From Clostridia bacterium (GTDB lineage Bacteria > Bacillota > Clostridia > Lachnospirales > CAG-274): a stretch of DNA of 15,192 nucleotides. The stretch is taken from contig JAUNPM010000012.1 of NCBI GenBank assembly GCA_030536675.1, positions 269 to 15,460 on the forward strand. Reading direction: 5' to 3'. Position numbers and translations under genes: made by a program. This document shows positions 6,875-14,190 of the stretch, piece after piece (the first letter of the stretch is position 1; each line of letters opens with the position of its first letter). The notes beneath the pieces were generated by a model. That model saw nothing but the letters and a program-made list of their open reading frames with translations, ran no database searches and had not been told where the DNA came from.

Positions 6875-8713
6875 ATGGGAAAGATTATCGGTATTGACTT
6901 AGGTACAACAAACTCTTGCGTAGCTGTTATGGAGGGCGGTCAGCCTACAGTTATAGCAAATGCTGAAGGTGAAAGAACAACTCCTTCTATTGTAGGCTTT
7001 ACAAAAAACGGTGAAAGATTAGTCGGTGAAACAGCTAAACGTCAGGCTGTTACAAATGTAGACGGTACAGTAATTTCAATTAAAAGACATATGGGTGAGG
7101 ATTACAAGTTTGCCAATGACGGTAAGCAGTATTCTCCTCAGGAAATTTCAGCAATGATATTGCAGAAGTTAAAGAAGGACGCAGAGGCATATATCGGTGA
7201 ATCCGTAACAGAGGCTGTTATTACGGTACCTGCTTACTTTACGGACTCTCAAAGACAGGCAACAAAGGACGCAGGTAAGATTGCGGGTCTTGATGTTAAG
7301 AGAATAATAAATGAGCCTACTGCCGCTGCTCTTGCGTATGGTCTTGACAATGAGCAGGAACAGACTATAATGGTATATGACCTTGGCGGCGGTACTTTTG
7401 ATGTGTCTATTATTGAAATTGGCGACGGTGTAATCGAAGTTCTTGCAACAAGCGGAAACAACCACTTAGGCGGTGACGACTTTGACCAGAGAATAATCGA
7501 TTATTTAGTAAGTGATTTTAAGGCTAAGGAAGGCATCGACCTTTCAAGTGATAAAATGGCTATGCAGAGATTAAAGGAAGCTGCTGAAAAGGCTAAGAAG
7601 GAATTGTCATCAGCAACAACTTCAAATATTAATATTCCGTATATTACTGTAGGTGCTGACGGCCCTAAGCATTTAGATGTAACATTATCAAGAGCTAAGT
7701 TTAACGAGCTTACTCACGATCTTGTTGAAGCAACATTAGGTCCTGTTCAGACTGCTTTAAAAGACGCTGACATTTCAGCAAGCGAGCTTTCAAAGGTATT
7801 GCTTGTAGGCGGTTCTACAAGAATCCCCGCAGTACAGGACGAGGTACAGAAGATAACAGGCAAGGAGCCTTTCAAGGGAATCAACCCTGATGAGTGTGTT
7901 GCGATCGGTGCATCTATACAGGGCGGTAAGTTAGCAGGGGACGAGGGTGCAGGTTCTATACTTCTTTTGGACGTAACTCCTCTTACACTGGGTATTGAAA
8001 CAGCAGGCGGTGTTGCAACTGCTTTGATACCAAGAAATACTACTATTCCTACAAATAAAAAGCAGATATTCTCAACTTATGAGGACAATCAGACTGCCGT
8101 AGATATTAACATTGTTCAGGGTGAAAGACCTATGGCTAAGGACAACAAGAGCTTGGGAAGATTCCGTCTTGACGGCATTGCTCCCGCTCCAAGAGGTATC
8201 CCTCAGATCGAGGTTACTTTTGATATTGATGCCAACGGTATTACAAAGGTTTCAGCTAAGGACCTTGGAACAGGCAAGGAACAGAATATTACGATCACTT
8301 CTTCAACTAACTTAAGTGATGAAGAAATTGATAAGGCTGTTAAAGAAGCTGAACAGTATGCTGAACAGGACGCTAAGAGAAAGGAAGCCGTTGACACAAA
8401 GAATGAGGCTGACGGATTAGTGTTCCAGACTGAAAAGCTTATTAAGGATTTAGGTGATAAGCTTAGTGCTGAGGATAAGGCTAAGATCGAGGCAGAGGTT
8501 GAAAATCTTAAGAAGGTAAACGACGGTCTTAATGCAGAGAGTATGAGTGAAACAGACGTTGCAACTTTAAAGACTGCCTGCGAGTCATTAAATAAGGTTG
8601 TTCAGGATTTCTCAACTAAGATGTATGAGGCTGCACAGGCAGCAGGCGTTGACCCTAATGCACAGGGAAATGCAGGCGGAGCAGGCGCAGATGATGAAAT
8701 TATTGACGGCTGA
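6875..8713 (+). CDS. dnaK: Chaperone protein DnaK (Hsp70)
   Basis: ATP-dependent Hsp70 chaperone of the cytoplasm, 612 residues, the usual Gram-positive length. The nucleotide-binding domain shows IGIDLGTTNS (5-14), the second phosphate motif VYDLGGGTFDVSI (167-179) and the adenosine motif LLVGGSTRIPAVQ (309-321). The interdomain linker and start of the substrate domain are SILLLDVTPLTLGIET (361-376), followed by the beta-sandwich, the helical lid and a Gly/Ala-rich tail ending DDEIIDG. AAGGAGAG (6861-6868) precedes the ATG by six bases. It works with GrpE (upstream) and DnaJ (downstream). Regular use of a small codon set suggests high expression. Minus-strand frames at 7169-7465 are shadows. 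Confidence 0.99.
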   Translation: MGKIIGIDLGTTNSCVAVMEGGQPTVIANAEGERTTPSIVGFTKNGERLVGETAKRQAVTNVDGTVISIKRHMGEDYKFANDGKQYSPQEISAMILQKLKKDAEAYIGESVTEAVITVPAYFTDSQRQATKDAGKIAGLDVKRIINEPTAAALAYGLDNEQEQTIMVYDLGGGTFDVSIIEIGDGVIEVLATSGNNHLGGDDFDQRIIDYLVSDFKAKEGIDLSSDKMAMQRLKEAAEKAKKELSSATTSNINIPYITVGADGPKHLDVTLSRAKFNELTHDLVEATLGPVQTALKDADISASELSKVLLVGGSTRIPAVQDEVQKITGKEPFKGINPDECVAIGASIQGGKLAGDEGAGSILLLDVTPLTLGIETAGGVATALIPRNTTIPTNKKQIFSTYEDNQTAVDINIVQGERPMAKDNKSLGRFRLDGIAPAPRGIPQIEVTFDIDANGITKVSAKDLGTGKEQNITITSSTNLSDEEIDKAVKEAEQYAEQDAKRKEAVDTKNEADGLVFQTEKLIKDLGDKLSAEDKAKIEAEVENLKKVNDGLNAESMSETDVATLKTACESLNKVVQDFSTKMYEAAQAAGVDPNAQGNAGGAGADDEIIDG

Positions 8714-8743
8714 TAATTAAGTTGCTGACAAAATTATATAAAC

Positions 8744-8775
8744 AAGAGTCAGAGCTTTTAAGGGCTCCGACTCTT
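8744..8775 (+). terminator. Hairpin between dnaK and dnaJ (partial terminator or mRNA processing element)
   Basis: AAGAGTC (8744-8750) pairs with GACTCTT (8769-8775); after one A-C mismatch GAGC (8752-8755) pairs with GCTC (8764-8767), extended by two G-U pairs. The following bases, TGTTGCGG, are a poor U-tract, so termination should be weak. An element here would lower dnaJ relative to dnaK, or protect the dnaK 3' end. Confidence 0.6.
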
Positions 8776-8813
8776 TGTTGCGGTTAAGCATAAATTTGTA
8801 AAGAGGTGAAATT

Positions 8814-9953
8814 ATGGCTTCCAAAAGGGATTATTACGAAGTTCTGGGTGTGACAAAAGGAGCTTCCGATGCGGAAATAAAAAAGGCATACAGGAAAATG
8901 GCTAAAAAATATCACCCTGACGCCAATCCTGACAATAAAGACGCCGAAGCTAAGTTTAAAGAAGTAAATGAGGCATATGAAGTTTTAAGCGATCCACAGA
9001 AAAAGGCAGCTTATGATCAGTACGGACACGCAGCCTTTGAACAAGGCGGTATGGGCGGCGCAGGCGGCTTTAGCGGCGGATTCAGCGGAATGGATATGGG
9101 AGATATATTCAGTGATATACTGGGTGGATTCGGTGGATTCGGAGATATATTCGGAGGCGGACGCTCAAGCGGAAGGAGAGGCCCGCAAAGGGGCGATGAT
9201 CTTAGAATGAATCTTACCATTTCCTTTGAAGAGTCAATGTTTGGCTGTGTGAAGGAAATCAATGTGCCTGTAAGTGAAAAATGCTCCGATTGTAACGGTA
9301 CGGGAGCAAAACCCGGAACAACTGCGGAAACCTGTCCAAATTGTCACGGAACGGGACAGGAAAGAGTTACAACGAGGACGCCTTTCGGAATGGCGCAGAC
9401 TGTGAGAACCTGTTCACAGTGCGGCGGCGAAGGCAAGATAATAAAAGAAAAATGCCCTAAGTGCGGTGGCAAGGGCAGTGTAACGGAAAAGAAAACCGTG
9501 CAGGTGGATATACCAAAGGGTATTTCTCACGGTCAGTCTATAAGGAAAAAGGGACTTGGAAGAGCAGGCACGGGAGGAGGAGAAAACGGAGATCTGTTTA
9601 TACAGATACTTGTTACTCCAAGCAGACAGTTCAGAAGAGAGGGCAATGACCTTTTCACGGAAATATCGGTAAATATTGTTGAAGCGACTTTGGGAGCTGA
9701 AATTAAGATACCTACAATTGACGGTGAGGAAAATTACAGCCTTAAGGCGGGTACTCAGCCTGATACAAGGATAACCTTAAGAGGTAAGGGCGCTTATAAT
9801 GTAAGAAATGACAAGTCAAGAGGTAATCTTATCGTTACGGTCAAGGTTGTTGTTCCTACGGATCTTAAAAAAGAACAAAAGGAGCTCTTGCAGAAATTCG
9901 GCGACAGCTTAAACGGTATTTCACCTAAGAAAAAAGGATTTTTCGGAAAATAA
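8814..9953 (+). CDS. dnaJ: Chaperone protein DnaJ (type I Hsp40)
   Basis: Co-chaperone that stimulates the DnaK ATPase and hands over unfolded substrates, 379 residues. Domains in order: J domain (about 5-70) with the essential HPD at 34-36; a Gly/Phe-rich region (about 75-120); a zinc region with four Cys-x-x-Cys-x-Gly-x-Gly repeats (C157/C160, C174/C177, C200/C203, C214/C217) forming two zinc sites; then the two beta-barrel C-terminal domains that bind client. All key residues are present, so this is a complete class A DnaJ. AGAGGTGA lies just upstream of the ATG. It is the last gene of the operon: a strong terminator follows and no prmA or rsmE gene comes after it, unlike many Firmicutes. 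Confidence 0.98.
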   Translation: MASKRDYYEVLGVTKGASDAEIKKAYRKMAKKYHPDANPDNKDAEAKFKEVNEAYEVLSDPQKKAAYDQYGHAAFEQGGMGGAGGFSGGFSGMDMGDIFSDILGGFGGFGDIFGGGRSSGRRGPQRGDDLRMNLTISFEESMFGCVKEINVPVSEKCSDCNGTGAKPGTTAETCPNCHGTGQERVTTRTPFGMAQTVRTCSQCGGEGKIIKEKCPKCGGKGSVTEKKTVQVDIPKGISHGQSIRKKGLGRAGTGGGENGDLFIQILVTPSRQFRREGNDLFTEISVNIVEATLGAEIKIPTIDGEENYSLKAGTQPDTRITLRGKGAYNVRNDKSRGNLIVTVKVVVPTDLKKEQKELLQKFGDSLNGISPKKKGFFGK

Positions 9954-9968
9954 TAAATATTTACCTGT

Positions 9969-10017
9969 AAATCAGCATAAGCTCATACTTGTGCTGATTT
10001 TTTATTTTATTTTTTTG
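9969..10017 (+). terminator. Intrinsic terminator of the heat-shock operon
   Basis: A 13-base-pair stem with a single G-U pair (9969-9981 with 9988-10000), loop CTCATA, then a long T-rich tract at 10001-10017. It is the strongest terminator in the window. Confidence 0.93.
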
Positions 10018-10048
10018 TAAAATTTATTAAGAAATTTGGTATTTACTA

Positions 10049-10077
10049 TTGACTATTTATTACAAAAATCTTAAAAT
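10049..10077 (+). promoter_or_regulatory. Sigma-A promoter of the SulP transporter gene
   Basis: TTGACT (10049-10054), a 17-base spacer and TAAAAT (10072-10077), each box five of six. It lies just beyond the dnaJ terminator and about 37 bases before the start codon, so the leader is short and shows no further structure. Confidence 0.75.
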
Positions 10078-10113
10078 TAATTTATAAATAAAATATGAAA
10101 GGAAAGTAAAAAG

Positions 10114-11814
10114 GTGTTTATTCCAAAGTTATTTCAAATTATTAAAGAGTCACCTCAGGATCTGAAAGGCAAGAACTTAGCCAATGATATTGTGGCAGGG
10201 CTTATTGTGGCAGTTGTGGCACTGCCTCTTTCAATAGCTCTTGCAATATCATCAGGGGTAAGTCCCGAGGTGGGACTTATAACTGCCATTGTTGCGGGCT
10301 TCCTTATTTCGTTTTTGGGAGGAAGCAGGGTACAGATAGGCGGACCTACTGCTGCATTTGTTGTTATTATATGCGGTATTATTGAACAATACGGTGTTGA
10401 CGGACTTATAATTGCGACCATTATGGCAGGAGCTTTTCTTATAGTGTTCGGGCTTTTAAAGCTGGGAGATGTAATTAAGTTTATACCGTTTCCCATTACT
10501 GTAGGTTTTACTACAGGTATTGCTGTTACGTTGTTTTCAACTCAGCTCAATGATTTCCTTGGTATGAATATTTCGGGTATAAGTTCTGAATTTATACCTA
10601 AGTGGGGTACATATATTCAAAATTTGGACAAAATAGATTTGTGGGCCGGGGCTATCGGTGTGGGAAGTATTGTTATAAGTGTTGTTTGGGGGAAAATAAA
10701 TAAAAAAATTCCGGGGTCACTTATTGCTCTTATTGTAACAACGATTGCCGTAATGATTATGCAGAAAAACGGAATTGCTGAATCTGTACAGACTATAGGC
10801 TCTAAATTCACGGACCTTAAGGGGGCAATGCCCTTACCTCATTTGCCTGATTTCAAGGGCATTGATGTTGCACAGCTTATACAGCCTGCCCTTACTATTG
10901 CAATACTTGCAGGTATAGAATCTCTTTTGTCGGCAGTAGTTGCAGACGGTATGACAGGTGATAAGCATAACTCAAATCAGGAGCTTATTGCTCAGGGAAT
11001 TGCAAACATTGGTTCAGCTTTATTTGGCGGACTTCCTGCAACAGGGGCTATTGCAAGAACTGCCGCAAATATAAGAAACGGTGGAAGAACTCCCATTGCG
11101 GGTATGGTGCACGCTGTTGTTCTTCTTATAATTATGCTTGTGGCAATGCCTTTGGCAAAGCTCATACCTATGCCTACACTGGCAGGCATACTTATTGTTG
11201 TAAGTTGGAATATGTGTGAATTTAAAGAATTTGCCGAAATTGCAAGAACAACAAAAAGTGATATGGCTATTTTGATAATTACATTTATACTTACGGTGGT
11301 ATTTGACCTTGTAATTGCCATTGAAATAGGTATGGTTATGGCAATGTTCCTGTTTATGAAGAAAATGTCTGAAAGTTTCAATATTAATACGGTTTCAAAG
11401 GAACACGAAAATGATACATATAAGTATATAAACAATGAAATAATGGTCTATGAGCTTGCAGGACCTATGTTTTTCGGTGCGTCTACAAGATTTATGGACG
11501 TTATGAAAAAAATGAATGTTAAAAGTGATGTGCTTATATTAAGAATGACAAATGTACCCATAATTGACGGTACGTCCCTTGATTCACTTCATTATGTAAT
11601 AGACTATGCAAAACAGCATCATATTCTTGTGCTGTATGCCGAATTGCAGCCACAGCCGTTGAAGGTGCTTAAAAAGTTTGGCTGTGAAAAGAGAATGGGT
11701 AAAGAAAGATTTTTTGCAACTATGGACGAGGCTTATGCTTTTGCTCAGGAAATCGTTACAATAAGCAAGGAAAACAGGAAAAATAGGACAAGAAAAAATA
11801 AGGTCGAAAAGTAA
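10114..11814 (+). CDS. SulP-family anion transporter with C-terminal STAS domain
   Basis: Membrane transporter of 566 residues, a usual SulP/SLC26 length. The transmembrane part (about 20-420) has the family segments ALPLSIALAISSGVSPEVGL (36-55), GGPTAAFVV (76-84) and PFPITVGFTTGIAV (125-138). The STAS domain (about 437-550) starts YINNEIMVYELAGPMFFGAS and contains IDGTS (484-488), the loop resembling anti-sigma antagonists. The C-terminal tail is very basic. Known relatives carry sulfate, bicarbonate, chloride or dicarboxylates; no sulfur-assimilation or carbonic anhydrase gene is adjacent, so the substrate is open. The start is GTG at 10114 after GAAAGGAAA (10097-10105); a weaker site than elsewhere in the window. 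Transcribed alone from its own promoter; no clear terminator follows. Confidence 0.92.
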   Translation: MFIPKLFQIIKESPQDLKGKNLANDIVAGLIVAVVALPLSIALAISSGVSPEVGLITAIVAGFLISFLGGSRVQIGGPTAAFVVIICGIIEQYGVDGLIIATIMAGAFLIVFGLLKLGDVIKFIPFPITVGFTTGIAVTLFSTQLNDFLGMNISGISSEFIPKWGTYIQNLDKIDLWAGAIGVGSIVISVVWGKINKKIPGSLIALIVTTIAVMIMQKNGIAESVQTIGSKFTDLKGAMPLPHLPDFKGIDVAQLIQPALTIAILAGIESLLSAVVADGMTGDKHNSNQELIAQGIANIGSALFGGLPATGAIARTAANIRNGGRTPIAGMVHAVVLLIIMLVAMPLAKLIPMPTLAGILIVVSWNMCEFKEFAEIARTTKSDMAILIITFILTVVFDLVIAIEIGMVMAMFLFMKKMSESFNINTVSKEHENDTYKYINNEIMVYELAGPMFFGASTRFMDVMKKMNVKSDVLILRMTNVPIIDGTSLDSLHYVIDYAKQHHILVLYAELQPQPLKVLKKFGCEKRMGKERFFATMDEAYAFAQEIVTISKENRKNRTRKNKVEK

Positions 11815-11915
11815 ATGAAAAGACTTTATTTATTGCGTAAATAACAAACGGTTAATATATATGAGCAGCAGTTTGTAAATATGTTAAAATATTGCTTCAT
11901 TGGCATAAAAATTTC

Positions 11916-11944
11916 TTGACTTATGCTTTTGCAAGTGTTATTAT
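11916..11944 (+). promoter_or_regulatory. Sigma-A promoter of thrS
   Basis: TTGACT (11916-11921), exactly 17 bases, TATTAT (11939-11944). Transcription should start near 11951, right before the T-box leader. The 100 bases upstream, back to the SulP stop at 11814, hold only a weak 6-base-pair inverted repeat (11844-11849 with 11871-11876) and no gene. Confidence 0.85.
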
Positions 11945-11950
11945 GATATT

Positions 11951-12176
11951 AATTGAAGTTTAAAGTGTTGATGAGGACAGTAGCTTTTGTTTAGTCATTC
12001 AGAGAGGAATGTGTCGGCTGTGAACATTCTATGACGGCAGAATGTGAAAACCACCTCTGAACGGCTCTAATAAAGCTCGGTTAAGCTCCGTTAAAGGCTT
12101 ATAAGAGGCAGCTTTTGCTGCAATTAGGGTGGAACCACGGTAACTCGTCCCTTTGGGGATTAGTTGCCGTTTTTTT
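11951..12176 (+). promoter_or_regulatory. T-box riboswitch leader for threonine, controlling thrS
   Basis: The leader binds uncharged tRNA-Thr and then allows transcription of thrS. Stem I closes with GTT (11967-11969) and AAC (12060-12062), a kink-turn around GATGA, and GAGG (11973-11976) with CCTC (12054-12057). The specifier loop has AGTA (11979-11982) opposite GAA (12046-12048), and the specifier codon is ACC (12050-12052, Thr) followed by A. The distal part has helices 11996-12000/12040-12044 and 12007-12011/12025-12029 around the AGAGAG bulge (12001-12006). Stem III is GCAGC-TTTT-GCTGC (12108-12121). The T-box motif AGGGTGGAACCACGG is at 12126-12140; its TGGA bulge predicts a U discriminator in the tRNA. 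AGGG (12126-12129) can pair with CCCT (12149-12152) as antiterminator. Geometry is from memory of the class, not computed. Confidence 0.95.
12138..12176 (+). terminator. Regulated terminator of the thrS T-box
   Basis: CGGTAACT (12138-12145) pairs with AGTTGCCG (12162-12169) and TCCC (12148-12151) with GGGA (12156-12159), followed by seven T residues (12170-12176). It uses the CCC and ACGG bases that the antiterminator needs, so the two structures are mutually exclusive. Confidence 0.92.
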
Positions 12177-12223
12177 ATAAGTAAAAAATGACAAGCAATA
12201 ATATTATAAAAGGAGTGTAAAAA

Positions 12224-14131
12224 ATGGTAAATGTTACTTTAAAAGACGGAAGCGTAAAGGCTTATGAGGCAGGGACTTCTATTCTTGATATTGCAAGAGA
12301 TCTAAGCGAAGGGCTTGCAAGAAATGCCTGCTGCGGAATGATAAACGGTGAAGTTGTTGACCTGAGAGAAGGCGTTAAGGAGGACTGCAATGTTGCTATA
12401 TGCACATTTGACGATCCCGAGGGAAAAAGAGCCTTCAGACATACTGCATCTCATATTCTTGCACAGGCGGTAAAGAGATTATATCCCGATGCTAAGCTTG
12501 CAATAGGACCTTCAACGGAGGACGGCTTTTATTATGACTTTGATGATATAACTTTTAATCCCGAAGATTTTGAAAAAATTGAAAAGGAAATGAAGAAAAT
12601 AGTTAAGGAAAATCTTCCCATTGAAAAGTTTGAGCTTCCCAGAGATGAGGCAGTTAAATTTATGGAAGAAAAAAATGAGCCTTATAAGGTGGAGCTTATT
12701 AATGATTTGCCTGAGGACGCTGTAATTTCTTTTTATAAGCAGGGTGAATTTACAGATCTTTGTGCAGGACCTCATCTTATGTCAACAAAGCCTGTTAAGG
12801 CAATTAAAATAATGAGTGTTGCGGGAGCTTATTGGAGAGGAAGCGAAAAGAACAAAATGCTTTCACGTCTTTATGCAACTGCATATACTAAAGCAAGTGA
12901 CCTTGAGGCTTATGTTAATATGCTTGAGGAAGCTAAAAAGAGAGATCACAGAAAGCTGGGCAAGGAGCTTGGTCTTTTCTGTATTTTAGACGAGGGTCCA
13001 GGATTTCCCTTCTTCCTGCCAAAGGGTATGGTGCTTAAAAATACTCTTCTTGAATACTGGAGAGAGATCCATACAAGAGCAGGATATGTTGAAATACAGA
13101 CTCCTATGATGCTTAACAGACAGCTTTGGGAGCGTTCAGGACATTGGGATCATTATAAGGAGAATATGTATACAACTAAAATTGATGATGTGGATTTTGC
13201 AATAAAGCCTATGAACTGCCCCGGTGGTATGCTTGTTTATATGCAGGAGCCTCATTCATACAGAGATCTGCCTATAAGAGCAGGTGAAATAGGTCTTGTA
13301 CACAGACACGAAAAGAGCGGTGCTTTACACGGACTTATGAGAGTAAGATGTTTTTCACAGGACGACGCTCACATATTTATGACGCCTGACCAGATAAAGG
13401 ACGAAATAAAGGGTGTTGTTGCTCTTATTGATGAGGTTTATTCTCTCTTTGGATTTAATTATCATATTGAGCTTTCAACTCGTCCCGAGGATTCAATGGG
13501 AAGCGATGAGGAATGGGAAAGAGCTACGGAGGGTCTTAAGGGCGCCCTTGATGAGCTTGGAAGAGATTATGTTATAAATGAAGGGGACGGTGCTTTTTAC
13601 GGTCCTAAGATCGACTTCCACCTTGAGGATTCTCTCGGAAGAACGTGGCAGTGCGGAACTATTCAGCTTGATATGCAGCTGCCTGAAAGATTTGAACTTG
13701 AATATACGGACAAGGACGGTACTAAGAAGCGTCCTGTTATGATCCACAGGGTTGTATTTGGTTCTGTTGAAAGATTTATAGGTATACTTACGGAACACTT
13801 TGCGGGACATTTTCCAACTTGGCTTGCACCTGTACAGGTGAAGATACTTCCTATTTCAGACAAGTATGCAGACTATGCTTCAAAGGTCGAGGCAGCGTTT
13901 AAGGAGGCGGGAGTAAGAGTTGAAACCGACCAAAGAGCTGAAAAGATAGGATATAAAATAAGAGAGGCAAGAAATGAAAGAGTGCCTTATATTGTTGTAG
14001 TAGGTGAAAAAGAGGCGGAAGAAGGTACAGTTTCCGTAAGATGCAAGGCTGAGGATCTGGGAAGCTATAAATTAGAGGATTTCGTAAAGGAAATAAAAGA
14101 AGAAATTAAGAATAAAACAAAGCGTTGGTAA
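12224..14131 (+). CDS. thrS: Threonine--tRNA ligase
   Basis: Class II synthetase that charges tRNA-Thr, 635 residues, the usual bacterial length. Domains in order: TGS (about 1-61); editing domain with HTASH (H73, H77) and CAGPH (C180, H184), the site that clears Ser-tRNA-Thr; catalytic core with motif 1 around 270-300, motif 2 including RHEKSG (361-366), and motif 3 around GSVERFIG (513-520). Zinc ligands corresponding to the E. coli Cys/His/His set are C332 (MNCPGG), H383 (DDAHIF) and H508 (MIHRVV). The C-terminal anticodon-binding domain (from about 535) is complete. AAAGGAG (12209-12215) is eight bases from the ATG. Expression is set by the T-box upstream. All catalytic and editing residues are present. 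Confidence 0.99.
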   Translation: MVNVTLKDGSVKAYEAGTSILDIARDLSEGLARNACCGMINGEVVDLREGVKEDCNVAICTFDDPEGKRAFRHTASHILAQAVKRLYPDAKLAIGPSTEDGFYYDFDDITFNPEDFEKIEKEMKKIVKENLPIEKFELPRDEAVKFMEEKNEPYKVELINDLPEDAVISFYKQGEFTDLCAGPHLMSTKPVKAIKIMSVAGAYWRGSEKNKMLSRLYATAYTKASDLEAYVNMLEEAKKRDHRKLGKELGLFCILDEGPGFPFFLPKGMVLKNTLLEYWREIHTRAGYVEIQTPMMLNRQLWERSGHWDHYKENMYTTKIDDVDFAIKPMNCPGGMLVYMQEPHSYRDLPIRAGEIGLVHRHEKSGALHGLMRVRCFSQDDAHIFMTPDQIKDEIKGVVALIDEVYSLFGFNYHIELSTRPEDSMGSDEEWERATEGLKGALDELGRDYVINEGDGAFYGPKIDFHLEDSLGRTWQCGTIQLDMQLPERFELEYTDKDGTKKRPVMIHRVVFGSVERFIGILTEHFAGHFPTWLAPVQVKILPISDKYADYASKVEAAFKEAGVRVETDQRAEKIGYKIREARNERVPYIVVVGEKEAEEGTVSVRCKAEDLGSYKLEDFVKEIKEEIKNKTKRW

Positions 14132-14138
14132 AAAAACG

Positions 14139-14161
14139 GGCTGCCGAATGAGTCGGCAGCC
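14139..14161. terminator. GC-rich hairpin between thrS and the aldolase-like gene
   Basis: GGCTGCCGA (14139-14147) and TCGGCAGCC (14153-14161) form a perfect nine-base-pair stem with loop ATGAG. After it the plus strand reads TGACAAGG, with no U-tract, so it is a poor terminator for thrS. On the minus strand the stem is followed by CG and then six T residues (complement of 14131-14136), the layout of a terminator against antisense transcription. Confidence 0.6.
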
Positions 14162-14190
14162 TGACAAGGCTTTGCTTTTGGGAGGTTAAA

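Noticed and set aside
7169..7465. Minus-strand frames inside dnaK
   Set aside because: They result from the codon pattern of a highly expressed gene on the other strand; no start signal or recognisable domain is present.
10992..11435. Minus-strand 147-codon frame inside the SulP gene
   Set aside because: It is the hydrophobic mirror of transmembrane codons, without a ribosome binding site.
11844..11876. ACAAAC/GTTTGT inverted repeat as the SulP terminator
   Set aside because: Only six base pairs, a 21-base loop and no U-tract; too weak to call.
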